Positions 1-11,919 of a stretch of 64,000 nucleotides of DNA are shown piece after piece. The notes below the pieces were generated by a model. That model did no database searches. It saw only the letters and a list, made by a program, of their open reading frames with translations, and was not told where the DNA came from. Both the position numbers and the translations under genes were made by a program. The DNA lies in assembly GCA_036346205.1 (NCBI GenBank), contig JARFJB010001817.1, positions 152,501 through 216,500 of the forward strand. Direction: 5' to 3'. Origin of the DNA: Vesta saturnalis (lineage: Eukaryota > Arthropoda > Insecta > Coleoptera > Lampyridae). Within the stretch, counting starts at the first letter, position 1; every line of letters starts with the position of its first letter.

Positions 1-1100
1 CAAAATACGTATTTATTAGCTTTACTAATACTTTGAGGAGGATATGCCTATGGTTTCTAGACAGTCGGCAAAAACCTGTTTGCTTCTTTGTTCATGCATT
101 ATTACACATATATAAATCACTAAGGGTGTTATTTGTAGATAAACTTTATATTGAAATTTTTCAATGTAAATTTTAGTATTAATTATTTTAGAATATAATG
201 CAATTACATACAGCATCATATGATAATGATTTCTAGATTTAACTGATTGTTGATATTAGCTTTTATATATTTAATTAACATATATTAAATATTTATCAGT
301 AAATGCATTATTTTAGAGGCGCGTATATTGTTGTCCTTGTTACCCCGAATGCGGCCTCACTCTGTCATCAACCATAATTGAAAGCTACACATTCGTTCTC
401 GTGACGTCATTTTATATAAATTACTCAGGATGTTATTTCTACATAAACTTTATATTGAAAATCATATTTTATTACTTTAAAGTACTGTAACTAGTATTTT
501 AATTTTAAAAATGTGTACAAATGCAAAAGTCAAAAATGTAATTACATGTTTATTATTATCAAATGCAGTAATTGGAGTATTTATAGGATGTTATTAAATG
601 ATAAAATTTGCTTCTTTAGAGTTTATATTTATTATTAAATTCGTGCTTTCACATTAATTAAAGCATATGATAATTTCTAGATTTAGCTGATTGCTGTACT
701 TTGTTTTTAAATCAAAAATGTAATTACATGTTTATTATCAAATGCAGTAATTACGTAACAAATGCAAATAGTTTTAATTCATAACATCAAACTCTTTTTA
801 TAATTTATTACTTTATTAGTATCACACATGTATCAACAACATTATTTTAACTTTCAATATAATTTTTGTATTTACAAATACATAACATAAAAGTCTTTTT
901 TCTAATTTATAAATGACACTATTATTTTCGACTTTTTATTTTTTTAAAAACAATAATAAAACTGTATTTTAATTGTAAAAATGTAATTACATTTATGGTG
1001 TTATACGCACGGGATATTAAGTACTGTAACCAAATGAAAACCTACTCATTCTATCACTGACGTCAGCTGAAATATTTACGCTTATATCACACTTTTTACG
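1..1100. repeat. AT-rich tract with degenerate internal direct repeats
   Basis: No gene is visible. Several phrases recur in the same orientation with small changes: a block around 110-158 resembles 412-462, one around 218-255 resembles 662-696, and one around 533-573 (containing TGTAATTACATG) resembles 715-753. The offsets differ (about 300, 440 and 180 bases), so this is not a clean tandem array but a patchwork of decayed copies, possibly a non-autonomous element or satellite relic. Family unknown. Confidence 0.45.
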
Positions 1101-1114
1101 TTTCATATCTAAAA

Positions 1115-1188
1115 CCCTGTTAGCTCAGTTGGTTATATGGATATGCATAGATTCATAACTTGACTTGCTCGAGTTCGAATCCCGGTGC
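1115..1188 (+). ncRNA. tRNA-like relic, possible SINE head
   Basis: The stretch has a good A-box (TTAGCTCAGTTGG) and B-box (GAGTTCGAATCCCGG) about 45 bases apart, as in tRNA genes and tRNA-derived SINEs. The T stem does not pair well (TCGAG against CCCGG) and no convincing acceptor stem forms, so it is more likely a decayed tRNA or the 5' part of a SINE than a working tRNA. It lies just upstream of the GC-rich island at 1.2-1.72 kb. Confidence 0.4.
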
Positions 1189-1199
1189 AAACAATTCTT

Positions 1200-1720
1200 T
1201 CAGGATTTATCCTACAACCGAAAGTTCCTCTTCAACAGCGACAAACAAGATGTCTGTAAGGCCCCGCACATTGCGCCATATCAACAACGCGGAGCCAGAA
1301 ACCAACACACCAGAATCCGCTGAAGACCTCTAAAGAAACCCTCAGAAGCCGGCGAAGAACCTACCGGAAGCCATCGAATACGTCCAGAGGCTGCTGAAGA
1401 ATTCCAACATGGCGGCCACGTCTCTCATTGGACTGTTACTAGGCCAACCCCCTTCCTGAACTCAACAGGGGGCGGGCCCATCCTCGCATCTCATTGGTTT
1501 GACGTGATTGCTCCTTCCGGTAGGAGGAGCCACTTCCTCTTCTCCCATTGGTCCTCCAACCACAAACTTCCGGTGTGGGCGGGGCTTAAGTGCTCGCTCA
1601 CGTCACTGATTGGTATGACGGCACTTCCTGAGCTAGAACACGCTTAGCCTTACTACTCAAGAAGAAAATCTCCGATTAAATACGTTTTGGTATCTTATAA
1701 TAGAAAAAGGCATAATGGTA
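1200..1720 (+). promoter_or_regulatory. GC/CpG-rich promoter-like island
   Basis: This block is far more GC- and CpG-rich than its AT-rich surroundings. It has four inverted CCAAT boxes (ATTGG near 1427, 1493, 1547 and 1609), two GGGCGG-type boxes (near 1470 and 1578) and ETS-like CTTCCGG motifs (near 1514 and 1568), the usual make-up of a housekeeping promoter. At its 3' edge an ATG at 1715-1717 is followed directly by GTACGT, which could be a splice donor immediately after a start codon. A 27-codon frame begins at 1251. No downstream exon is recognised, so the transcript it would drive is unknown. It could instead be an LTR or a retroposed fragment. Confidence 0.4.
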
Positions 1721-3110
1721 CGTCCTAATTTTAACTTTTCGTTTGTCTATCTTTTTGCTGTTTTTTCCTAGACTTTGAAGTAAATGTTTTACCAATTAAA
1801 TAGGTTAAGTTACCACAGCATTACAATAACATATATAGTTTAAAATTTAAAATCAATCGTACACACAGTTTTCAGTGTGCAATAACAACTACAATTATTA
1901 ATAACAGAAAACTATTTCTTTGTTAGATCTACCTAAACCTTTAATTGGTATGTCAAGTTTCTATTTGTGAATACATTTATCAATTTCAAATTAAAGTTTT
2001 TCACAAGTTTACACGTATATAATAACTTGATTAAATATCAAATTTGTTCTTTGATTGTACCATTTTTTATGGTTAGCCGTCGTCAGTTATCGGGTATTCT
2101 GATTTTCCAATTTCAAGGCAGTTTAATAATATTTAATTTATTAAAGATCTATCTATCCTTTACTAAAATAAAATTAGATTTCGTAGTTGGCTCTTAAACA
2201 TGTTTATCACACTGTAATATTAACAGCAAGCTTATATTTGCGTTTTGATATTTCATAAATTTATTTTGAAATATCCATTAATTTTTAAAGCTATTTCTAT
2301 TTACTGAGGACGATATCTGTAATTGTTATCGAAACGTTTAAATTTATTCAATAGATAAATAACAAAATACACAATTTATACCCAAAGGATAAGTATAATA
2401 CCGTGGAAAATTCAGATTACGCTGGTTAAGTCGGGAATTCCTCTTCAAGTTTGAAGCTTCGGAAGAAAATAACATGGCTGGCTGTAAATAAACAACAAAC
2501 TAATAAGCTCTATAGATGGGTAAACGAAAGCCATACGGATGGTGCAAAAAGGAAAACAAAATTGTTATGATAGTAAGAGAAAGATGTAGTCAGAATAAAA
2601 AAGATGAATTGAGGATCGAACCCACTACTTTCCATGCACAATGTACAATGTCCGGTCATAGGTTTTAGATATTCAAATTTTTCTTTAAATTTTGTTTGGA
2701 TATACTAAAACAATACCTTACTACTAATTGATTTGATAACTTCATAAATATTCGCACCAAAATTTTCGAAAATAACAACTTATTTAATTGACAATCCTGT
2801 ATATACAAAAATAGCTTGGAAGTCGTGAAGATAGAACAAAGAAATGAACTAAATGGGAAACTATTCCATCAAAACTATTAGGGTCTACCAAAGGTTCAAA
2901 AACCTATTGCTACTTTAAGGATCGTGGTCCGTGGTCCGTGGTTTACCTAGATATAACCCGGCATCCTTAGGTAAAAACCTCAGTACATTCTACTTTTTTA
3001 GTAACTGATTAACCCCGTTCCCCTCACCATAACAAGATTGTATAAACATAACGGTGTAAGCAACTAACAAGAACAGGTAAACAGATAACAGAAACTGGTA
3101 CTAGCAGTAC
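1721..3110. other. AT-rich stretch without a recognised gene
   Basis: A 76-codon frame at 1967-2197 has no recognisable domain and a low-complexity AT-driven composition. The stretch contains the hairpin-GAAAC motif listed at 2305 and a short triplication of GTGGTCC near 2927-2941. No other function seen. Confidence 0.4.
2305..2348 (+). other. Hairpin next to CTGAGGA and GAAAC, hammerhead-like
   Basis: CTGAGGA is followed by a stem (GATA / TATC around a loop of about 11) and then GAAAC, the order of conserved parts in a hammerhead ribozyme core. Such motifs are known from Penelope-like element tails. A closing stem I with a proper cleavage site was not found, so this is probably a decayed tail from a Penelope-like element rather than an active ribozyme. 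Confidence 0.3.
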
Positions 3111-3129
3111 TCTTGTTAAATTATTGTGG

Positions 3130-3182
3130 CTACAGACGCACACACACACGCACGTGCCCACACACACGCGCGCGCATGCACG
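3130..3182. repeat. CA/CG-rich microsatellite
   Basis: Runs of CACACA interspersed with CGCG and GCATGC form an interrupted dinucleotide repeat. The short reading frames over it on both strands are products of the repeat. Confidence 0.8.
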
Positions 3183-3882
3183 AAATCTCGCATGCGGTCT
3201 TGATGGTTTTCAAAAAGTTGAAATCGTGTAAATCTGTTAAAAACCCAATTTTTTCACAAAAGCAATACTTTACGTATGGCTTCACGCATACAGAATTAAA
3301 AAAAGCAAAGAAATGGCTTTGATTGTTTACGTTCAGTTTTGGAAATATTGTATACACTCAATTATTTTTAAACATTTTATGAGTTAATTATAGTGCCAGA
3401 TTTCAAAAACGAACTGTTCAGCGTTTTTAATAATGGGACTGCCCATTCTTCAAATAATTTATTTTAAGTTCCTACACCAAGTTCAGAGAAATGGACTAGA
3501 TAATAAAGCGAAGAAGTCCACTGAACCAGAACTAATTTGTTGAAAGTACGTTTAAAAAACAGGTATTGTGTATAAAGGTAATTGCGTTCTTATGAGCAGT
3601 ATACATCGGATTTTTGGATTGTAATCATAGATTATCTAGAATTGGTGTATTTCAAGAATATGTTTTAGTTTCTTTGTAGTTCATAGATTAATTAATTATT
3701 TGTGCATTTTGTAAATATTTTTATCTTCCTATTAATGTATGGAATTACGATATAGCGGCGTTTTTACGTTTTTCCAATCTTGGCTAAAGAGACGTTCCGT
3801 TATTCTGTTGATATATATTGTAGTATTTAGAAATTTTGTGATTCTCCCTAGTAGTATGAAAGGTAACTTAAATATTTGTCGC

Positions 3883-4035
3883 GAGAGAGCAAGGGAGAGT
3901 GGATGGGAGTGAGTGAGGAAGGGAGAGAAAGCGAGAGCGAGAGGAGAGCGAGATAGTGAGGGGGAGGGAGAGAGATATAGAAAGCGTGCCAGGGAGGGAG
4001 GGTGGTAGAGAGGGAGTGACGGAGGTAGAGAGACT
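3883..4035. repeat. GA-rich polypurine minisatellite
   Basis: About 150 bases are almost entirely purine on the plus strand, built from GAGA, GGGA and GAGC units. The reverse-strand frame rich in Ser, Leu and Pro is an artefact of this composition. GAGA tracts can bind GAGA-factor-type proteins in insects, but nothing here shows that they do. Confidence 0.75.
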
Positions 4036-4089
4036 GAGCATAGTATAATCTGAGTAAAAGTTAAGGTAGTATAAAAGCCATAACAATGT

Positions 4090-5380
4090 AGCCGCTAATA
4101 TTTATGTAAATAAACGTAAGTTTAAACATAATTATGTTTCTTTAATGAACCCTTTATAAATAATCTCCCTAAGCAACCGAAGTATTACTAACTCCCTGTA
4201 CATGGCGATCCTTAGACCCTTAAATTAATTGGATAAAGCTGATTGTATAAAAAACTAAAAAGATTTTGCTTGGTTCCTTACACTACTGTATCTGTAAAAG
4301 ATTTAGAACAGTAGTAATTATAGAATTAGTACGTTCTCATAAAACATTGTTTTATTGAAAGGTCTATTTCTTACACGATTTCAAAATGAATTATTCTATT
4401 CCAACACAATATAGACGGCGTCTGAAATCCCAAAATAAGTAATCGTTTAAGTACCTGTATAAATCAGCACAGAAATTTAAGTGATTATTTCCCTCGTGTG
4501 GTTTCGCTACGAGCGAGAAAACAGCTGAATGCATTTTATAACTGGATAAAGTGTTGCATCATTGGCCATTTGAAAAACATCCATCACACTGTAAACCCAT
4601 TTTTGGCCTACGTCTAATTTTAATTTATCTACCGCGGTTCTAGTTCAAGTCGTAGTTAACGGGTGTGAGTTCTTTAAATAGAGCTGATCGTTTGCTACCA
4701 GATTTTCCACTCTGATCAATAAACACTAAAAGGGTTTAATACATATATTTTCCTGTAACTTATAACGTCTAAACATGCACACTTAACTAACATAAAATTC
4801 CAATTATTTACATATACTTATATACGAAATACTTGAGATACTGAAATATAACAATTTACGTCCACAAAAGGGTTAGCCTAGGGCCTTGACTGGTCTTAGT
4901 CCTTGGACTGGTAGGTGCGTAACTGACGGAGATGGTCCGGGAACGGCAGACTCTCCGATGGTCTCTTTAGGGTTGCCGCGAAAGTAACATTACCGGCATA
5001 TTTACAATAGAGTTAAAATGATCTTAATTTCATATATGAAAAGAATAAAGAAAAATGAAAATAAAAAATAAACATTCTGGAATATTTAAGTACGTTCCTG
5101 TCTAGCAGAAATCGAAAGCGGGCACCTGACGTATACAGTTACGTTTCTCGTTGGAAATGTGTCTAAAAGGGATAATACGAGGTGAATGGTTAGATACCTG
5201 CTTTTCTAGGTAGTTCAGAAAATCAATACTTTTGAAGTGATATTCTCGTGTTGTATTTATACAATTTTTATATCTAATTTTATAATAGAAACTAGCCGTA
5301 CTCGTCGCGGGTTGCTGCGATCTCACAATTTTTCTCATAACTTTAATTAAAGAGTATGTCTACCAATTTTCGAGTCAATC
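4090..5380. other. No recognised gene
   Basis: Unique-looking sequence of mixed composition. A 78-codon minus-strand frame at 5102-5338 shows no known domain. Nothing else supported. Confidence 0.4.
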
Positions 5381-5384
5381 GAGC

Positions 5385-5575
5385 TATAGAACAAAAAGTT
5401 AAAGAAAAATTCTTCGCCCTCTTAGGGGTGGAATTTCGAAAAACCCTTTCTTAGTGGATACCTACACCTCACAAAGAATATACCCACCAAATTTCATGTC
5501 TCTAGGAGCAGCGGTTTAGGCTCTGTGTTGATATATCACTGAGTCAGTGAGGACTAAATTTTATATATACAGATT
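5385..5575 (+). repeat. Probable 3' tail of a non-LTR retrotransposon or derived SINE
   Basis: The stretch reads like the tails common to insect RTE-type elements: a 'cctcttaggggtggaattt' phrase, a 'ccaaatttcatgtctctagg' phrase, then a 'cagtgagg' phrase and a TATATA end. No coding part precedes it, consistent with strong 5' truncation. The family assignment is from recall of similar tails and is tentative. Confidence 0.4.
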
Positions 5576-6588
5576 TTACACGTATCTAACTAATATTATT
5601 ACAGGGGTTCAAATAGTCGTTGTCCTAATTAGTGTTTAACACTAATTACGGGTAATTAGAATATATTCTAGTTATTTTTCTTAACTAGTTGAGATTAGTG
5701 GTGGAGGTGGTGGCTACTGTATTTATAATTATTTACACACGGGAAATTGAATAATGGATATTCTCGTCTTGAATATTTATGGGCGGAAACGTAATTCGTT
5801 TACCGCTTGGATACGCCGTTCGCGTTGGTGGCGATGGTGGTGGCTACCTGGAGGGTCTCTCGGTCGGGAGGCTTGAGGTATAAGGTATTTAAAGAACGTT
5901 CGGTCTACAGAAATATTTATCATACAGGCGGGCTTTCTTATTACAAAAGGTTTGATACAGAATCAATTCTGTAATCTGGTTTATATCTCCGGACGTGAGA
6001 GCTGGGACGAATACGGTTTCAGAACTTTAGAGAAGATGTAAATTGTTAAAACTGGTAATTACGTTAAGTGAGATAGAAGTTCAATACTCACTTGTTTTAC
6101 GTACTCTTTGCGGATTCTACCGTTAGCAACTGAAATAATACTTTGATCTTGGTCTGCTTTGTCACTTTTAATTCGTAGTCACCCAGCACTTTGTTTAAGC
6201 GGCCTGAAGCAGCGTATTCGTGTGGTTTGTGTATGATTATGTGCTGAGTATCGATCAATATATTCTAGGTAGTCAGCCCGTTGCGCTGCTTGATCGACAC
6301 CCTGAGGCCGCAGAATTGAGACAGCAGCCTTTCTATCCGACTGAGTAAGTGGAAAACTACTCCGGGAATAACACCCGACGTGCCGTTTTCCAGGAGTGTG
6401 TGTGTGTGTGTGGGTGTAGTAAAATAAGACTTACATGCAGGTGATGGCCGATTTAAACGACAGCAGGTCAGGATATACAGGAATATTCATCCCGATTCAG
6501 ACATTTGTTGCATTATGTTTTAGCGTGTAATCTTAAACATAAATTCACGTTACATGTTTGACAACTACATGCAGTAAACTAATTGTTT
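5576..6588. other. No recognised gene; short GT repeat
   Basis: A short (GT)n tract lies near 6397-6412. The rest has no open frame of interest and no recognised repeat. Confidence 0.4.
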
Positions 6589-7897
6589 TTATTCTGGTAC
6601 CATGGTTGACAGTTTCTTTTTTACATCCTGAAGGGTCTCAGGTTGCCTGTATTTCTGCAACACGTTTTGTATAACTCTTGGTAGTGTTGTGATCGTCGTT
6701 CTTCTTCTTAGTTGTTCATTCAATAACGCTATAACCAATCTTTGTAGATATTCTCGCCATGAACAAAATTCGTTTTTATTATCGAAAATAATCACCCGAG
6801 AATTGATAACTGCTAAATTTAGCAAAATTACCATGTTCCGTCTTCTGGTAGATCCCCCAACGTTATAAGTAGCACAAAGCTTGTCAACAACATCAACGCC
6901 CGACTTTGTTGAATTATAAAACTTGATTTCTGGCTTCTTCTTAGTATAGTCTGCAACTTCATTGGAACCAATGTGCATACTTGACAAAAGAACAACAGTT
7001 TTTTTTGGGACATACGAAACTAAAGTTTTGTTTTGTGTATATCCTAAAATACTTTCATACTGGTTATGTCCCGTGGAAGGTACAAATGTAGACTGAATTT
7101 CTCTTTTATTTTTCCGAATGGTTCCCACATAAGAAAATTTTTCATTTTCTAATTTTTTAACCAATTGTAAACTTGTGAACCAATTGTCTCTGTTATGTTG
7201 CGACCAGGTTTAGAAATTGGCTCTCACAAATCTCATGACTATATCGGCGGAAGAATTGCTTAGTTTGAAAGGCCTTTCCAGCTGTTGACCGCAATAAATG
7301 TCCATGTTCGATGTGTAAAATAGTTTAGCATCACTCAGACAAAATATTTTTATGCCATACTTATTAGGCTTGGAAGCTATGTATTGCCTAAAGCCACACT
7401 TTCCTCGAAACCCAGGAAGCATTTTGTTTACTGTGACATTCTGTCCAGGATGGTAATACATTTTACAGTTGGCAATAACGTGCCCAAAAAGGTCTCTAAC
7501 CGCTGCTAATTTATCGGTTGCGCGTCGTTCTTCTCTCGCTTGCTTATTACACATCTCAATAAAAGCCTAAAGCGTTTCTCAGACATCACCATCCTAAACA
7601 TATCTATTCCCATCCCATTGGAAACCCAAAAATCGGCTGGATAGCCCGCTCGAAATACACCCGCCAGGTATAACAGCCCCAAAAACGCATTTACTTCAAT
7701 ATCTGCCGGCAGACAATTTCAATCCCTTTGAAATTTTACCCTTATAAAATCAATATGTTGATTTGTGTATTCCACTATTATGGTTAGTACATTCTCACTA
7801 AAAAACAGATTCCAGCATTCAATTTCAGTTTTCGAATTCAATGCGGTTTGGCCAACAACTCCCGGTAATTTTACCATAATATTATGGGGTCTCATTC
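6589..7897 (-). pseudogene. piggyBac transposase, decayed copy
   Basis: The product would be a DDD cut-and-paste transposase of the piggyBac family. Two long pieces (7554-7210 and 7164-6589) are joined by a frame change, and the piece upstream (to about 7897) contains the family's N-terminal half, including FLGLLYLAG. Recognisable blocks are FRGKCGFRQYIASKPNKYG, YTKKKPEIKFYNSTKSGVD and VDKLCATYN. The first catalytic Asp, normally in a TxDEQ motif just before FRG, is replaced: the sequence reads VTVNKMLPGFRG. The C-terminal Cys-rich zinc-binding domain is absent; the frame stops after about 20 lysine/arginine-rich residues. No TTAA-bounded ends were found. It is dead by several criteria. Confidence 0.85.
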
Positions 7898-7917
7898 GAG
7901 TATACGCAAGTAGTGGA

Positions 7918-8250
7918 GTTGTGGTAACACGAACCGCTTAGCATTCGAAAGGTAATGTGTTCGTTTCGCGTTACCGTCTACCCTGTATGATGTTTTTCAG
8001 CGAGTTTTCCTTATACACCTATAGCAGCATGATCACTGCGTATGCGGCTATTTAGGCGAATGCTTGAATAGTATCTTTCTCGTTAGAACCCTAACTGAAT
8101 TCCTTACGATTATATTTTGACCGCAACTATCCTTATCCCACCATGTATAGGTACTTAATATATGTATGATGATAATCCATAATTCTGGCTGAAAGAGCTT
8201 GCAAAGTTGAAGCAGCCCGCCCTCCCCCTTGGGAAGAGAATGACACACGT
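7918..8250 (+). repeat. Dispersed ~320-bp repeat, copy A
   Basis: This block matches 9740-10051 in the same orientation over its whole length with scattered differences; shared landmarks are GCTTAGCATTCG, ACCGTCTACC, CATGATCACTGCGTAT, GCGAATGCT and AGAACCCTAACT. No coding capacity. It ends near a pyrimidine-rich CCCTCCCCC stretch in both copies. Probably a SINE or MITE; family not identified. Confidence 0.7.
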
Positions 8251-9399
8251 GACCTTTTCCTCCATTCGAGTTGGCTTATTAGGGATTTTGTTTCATCGGG
8301 CCCCATCTTTACCTACAATAACAAGTTCCCATAAAACGTAATATAACTACGAAAAGATAATTATATTCACTTTTCAAGAAAATCGGCTGCCTCGGACGGA
8401 GGCACGATTTGCACGTGCCAAGTACTGAAAACATCGGTAATGTGACGAGGGAATTTCGCATGTAATATGCTTTGGTATGAATTTATCAACATCCTCTGTT
8501 GTTGATTTTTGTAAAACCGATGTATTCTTTACTCATAGTACTAACTTAAACATTGCGCCCTTATAGCTCGACAAACGTAACCAATAATCTATAATATTTC
8601 GAATACATAAGAGGTAAAAGATCATAAGCAAAGTATTTTCAGAAATAACGTGCGCCATCTTAGATATGCCATTTCAAATCAAAATCATTGACGTCATATT
8701 CGCGTTTAGAAACCTCACCTAAAATTTCCTTTTTTTCTTCAAAAACATCTAAAGGTTTGAGGAATGGAGACCTAGAGTATATTTTTCATCATTTCTTTTT
8801 CACTTCGGCACAGTCCTTAAGAGATATATTTCATAGTTCCAAAAGTTGGCCAAAATGGCTAGTATAAAGACAAGTGAGATATAGTGTTTGAACCTGGCGA
8901 TGCACTTCTAGATTATACATTAGTCTTTCCAGAGATAAATACATACCTGTAAACCTTTGGTTTATCGCCTATGCCGTTAGAGCCAAAGTTAGAATCTTTG
9001 GCATAACCTAAAGAGGGGATTGTTATTTGAACCCTATAGACTAGAATTAAAGGTGTTGATGGTACAACAATTTGATTTTTCTTAATGTTTAACTTATGTG
9101 GTCGATTGTAATACAAATCCAAAATCGAAGCTACTTTTGGCCAAGTAAACATTGCTATTTTGTCAGATTGAGAAAACAGTTTTTCACCCAAAGGGCATGC
9201 CGACTTACTATGGCTTGCCGGGGCAAGCCTATAATCTCAATTATAATTGGTTATTAACTTGTGTGTATGAATAGTCATAAAAATTACATCAGACCTCCGC
9301 CCTATTACACGTTCTCGATTCTATGGTTTGCACTAATAACTCCAGTAATTAAAATTCGTACAAAAAGGTTATTTTGACAAGATCCTACTAGTTTTGTTA
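8251..9399. other. No recognised gene
   Basis: A 92-codon minus-strand frame at 8913-9191 has no recognised domain or neighbour support. Nothing else identified. Confidence 0.4.
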
Positions 9400-9739
9400 T
9401 ACAGGATGTCCCGCGTGATAAGGTACAAGTACATGGTACAAGTTTTACGACGTATTCCTCGGTAAATTCGAGTTGAAAACGTAGGTATCAATATAGCCCG
9501 TAAATGCTGCTTCATCGAAATAACATTTATTAGTTTGCAGTGTTAAAAAAGCGAGAACCACATCGCTACGTTATTTTGACAGTTGGATTGTGGCAGTTTG
9601 ATTGAACTCCGCCTTTCATTAAACAGGGCTAATTTCTAAGTATTGATATAGGAGTAATACAGTTTAACGCGTGTATTGTTAAAATTTTAGTCTATTTTAA
9701 AATCATAACATTTTTGTCTTTATAAACCAAGCTACTTGG

Positions 9740-10051
9740 ATTTGTGATAACAGGGTGCTTAGCATTCGATCACCGTTACCGTCTACCTTGTATGAGGTTT
9801 TTTCAGGAAGATTTCCTCATACACATATAGCGACATGATCACTGCGTATACGCACATCATGTGCGGCTTTTCAAGCGAATGCTGGGGTAGTATCTTCCTC
9901 TTTAGAACCCTAACTCCATTCCCTTCGATCCTATTCTGACCGCACCGTGCATATATACCTAATGCATTCTGTTAATCCATCGCCATGGCTGATGGAGCGT
10001 AGAAAGCTCGAGCAGTCCATCCCTCCCCCCTTCGGGGACGGAATAAAACAC
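9740..10051 (+). repeat. Dispersed ~320-bp repeat, copy B
   Basis: This is the direct-orientation partner of 7918-8250, ending in the same way at a CCCTCCCCCC tract. It sits inside the decayed mariner, so it either inserted there or belongs to a composite copied with it. Confidence 0.7.
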
Positions 10052-10749
10052 TTTGCTTCCCTTTCCTCTTTATAGTAGAAGTAAAACATACGTGCTTTCA
10101 TGTTACATGAACATGATTGTACAAAATTTGAAATGTTTAAAGTTGTATCTATTAGCTTCCTTGGCAACCATACGTTACGTCTTTCGCAACCGTCATTTAC
10201 GTACTATTAATATATCATTTTTCAAAATTGAAAACTATTACATTATAAAATTAAAACTAACATTTAACATGTATTTTTTTATCATTTCTAAAAACCACTG
10301 CATATTAACAGAACAGTTTGGAGGAAATGTTTGTAATCTAATAATTCAGGTACACGCCACTGGTTACAAGGTTGAATTAATTTGGAGACATATTGCTTAA
10401 AGTACGCGATAATGCGTATCTATATTATTCCTAGATCATTGATTTCAAGTTAGGCAGTGCTACTTTTTGTGATTTATTTTCAGTTGGGCTGTCAGTTTGA
10501 TTGAACTCCACATTTCATTAACACGTCAATTTTAAGTTTATCGTCACGGATACTAGAACTGAACAGTGACAGGAACTGCCACCGGTACCCGATTCGAAGA
10601 CTACAGGATAATTTCAAAATGCTAAAGTAACATTTTCATCAGCAGCTGACCATAATTAAATACTGGCTAGTGTTGAAAAGTCACCATCAACTAGTGTCCG
10701 GATAATATCAGTTCGCATTGGTGCTAGCCGAATGATTGTATTGATCAAG

Positions 10750-11310
10750 GTGTATAACTTCAGTATGTATCCATTCCATACGCAAGCTGTCCAAGCTTTG
10801 CTGATCCAGACATTGCAATCTCGTTCATAAAATGTTGTTCACTGATGAGTGTATTAGAGATGGCATCAGTAACTGGAGAAATTCCCATTCTTGGTACCTT
10901 GCAAAATCACAATGCAGTCGGAATTTCTAACGTTGAATATTTGGTGCTGTTTGTTATCCCGCTTCAAATAAGAGAACAAATGTGGGTATAACATGACGGT
11001 GCTCCACCGCACTCTGGTAGAAATGTTGTTTATTAAATACCGCTTTTCCTGTATGTTGGATCGGACAGGTAGCCCAGTTTTTTCGCCACCCCACTCACAC
11101 AATTGTAATCCCTTGTATTATTACTTGTGGGAACACATGAAGACTGGTGTATGCGTAGAAATCACGTACTAGGGGTGAACTGCATCGAAAAATTATTAAA
11201 ATTGCTGTCGATATAAGAAACAACCATCATGTTTGCAGAAAGCCATCAATCACATTTATAAACGGGATAGACTGTGGACATTTTAAACAATCTTTGTCAC
11301 ATTTATTTTT
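10750..11310 (+). pseudogene. mariner-like transposase relic
   Basis: Across shifting frames one reads the family's catalytic blocks: FTDECVFRDGISNWRNSH (first Asp region), then an IREQMWV...HDGAPPHSGRNV block (second Asp) followed by a weak match to the W-G-RD-P-LTPLDF region. Several stops and frameshifts break it. It encoded the DDE/D transposase of the surrounding element. Confidence 0.6.
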
Positions 11311-11453
11311 TGTTAAATAAATTTGAAAACCACTAAAATAAAAATGTTATATGTCGATAAGCAAGCATTTGCGACCTTTGCTCATAGACATTTTGGACTC
11401 AAATTTACCTAAGTAACACGTGAAATGTTTTACTTGACCCTCGTGGGACCCTC

Positions 11454-11919
11454 TATATATCTTATATATCAGCAAAAATCCGAATGGTCTAGTTAACTCA
11501 ACGGGGATCGTCGTAGATCGGCGTATATCTCTTAGTCACGTTCATACAATTCGTCGTTGTAGTGTTTGTTGTAATCGGATTAATTAAACGTAGGCACCAC
11601 CCTATTTTGTAGTATGTTAAAACTTACGTAAAAACAAGCCGTGAGCATTGATAAGGTAGGAAGAAGTAAACGAACTTACCTTAAATCACCTCTTTCACGG
11701 GTTTGTCCAACCAGTTGGCAAGTTGAGCGCTTGCTCTTAATATTTTAATCAATGAAGTTCTCTCTGGGTTGGGTTAACTTATATACTAGCCAATGATTCA
11801 AAATATTATCTCCTTTAGCCTACTCTGATTATTTACTCTACATGTACAGTAAATTGAAAATAATCATTTAATTGTTAAGTAAAAATAAGTTTGTAGGTAA
11901 CTTATTAACAATCCATGGT
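11454..11919. other. No recognised gene
   Basis: Sequence between the mariner right end and the Polinton left end. The last six bases (11914-11919, CATGGT) are the left copy of the Polinton target duplication. Confidence 0.5.

Larger units (their letters stand above)
9402..11453 (+). mobile_element. Decayed mariner-type element
   Basis: The ends are similar inverted repeats starting CAGGATGTCCCGCG on the left and GAGGGTCCCACG read inward from the right, each next to a TA dinucleotide, the target of Tc1/mariner transposons. A badly decayed transposase lies near the right end (about 10.75-11.3 kb). The left half holds the second copy of the dispersed repeat (9740-10051), flanked by two similar ~66-base direct repeats (9575-9640 and 10470-10536), so the element is longer than usual because of later insertion and duplication. 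Confidence 0.6.

Noticed and set aside
1967..2197. 76-codon plus-strand frame
   Set aside because: AT-driven composition, no domain, no neighbour or signal to support a gene.
2608..2670. tRNA-like B-box on the minus strand
   Set aside because: GGGTTCGATCC looks like a B-box, but no A-box at the right distance and no stems pair, so it is not listed as an RNA gene.
3113..3357. Overlapping frames on both strands near the CA repeat
   Set aside because: Products of the microsatellite and its flanks, not of a gene.
3868..4086. Ser/Leu/Pro-rich minus-strand frame
   Set aside because: Shadow of the purine tract.
8913..9191. 92-codon minus-strand frame
   Set aside because: No recognisable motif or context; chance frame.
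10053..10400. 115-codon plus-strand frame in the mariner interior
   Set aside because: No transposase motif and AT-rich low-complexity residues; likely chance.
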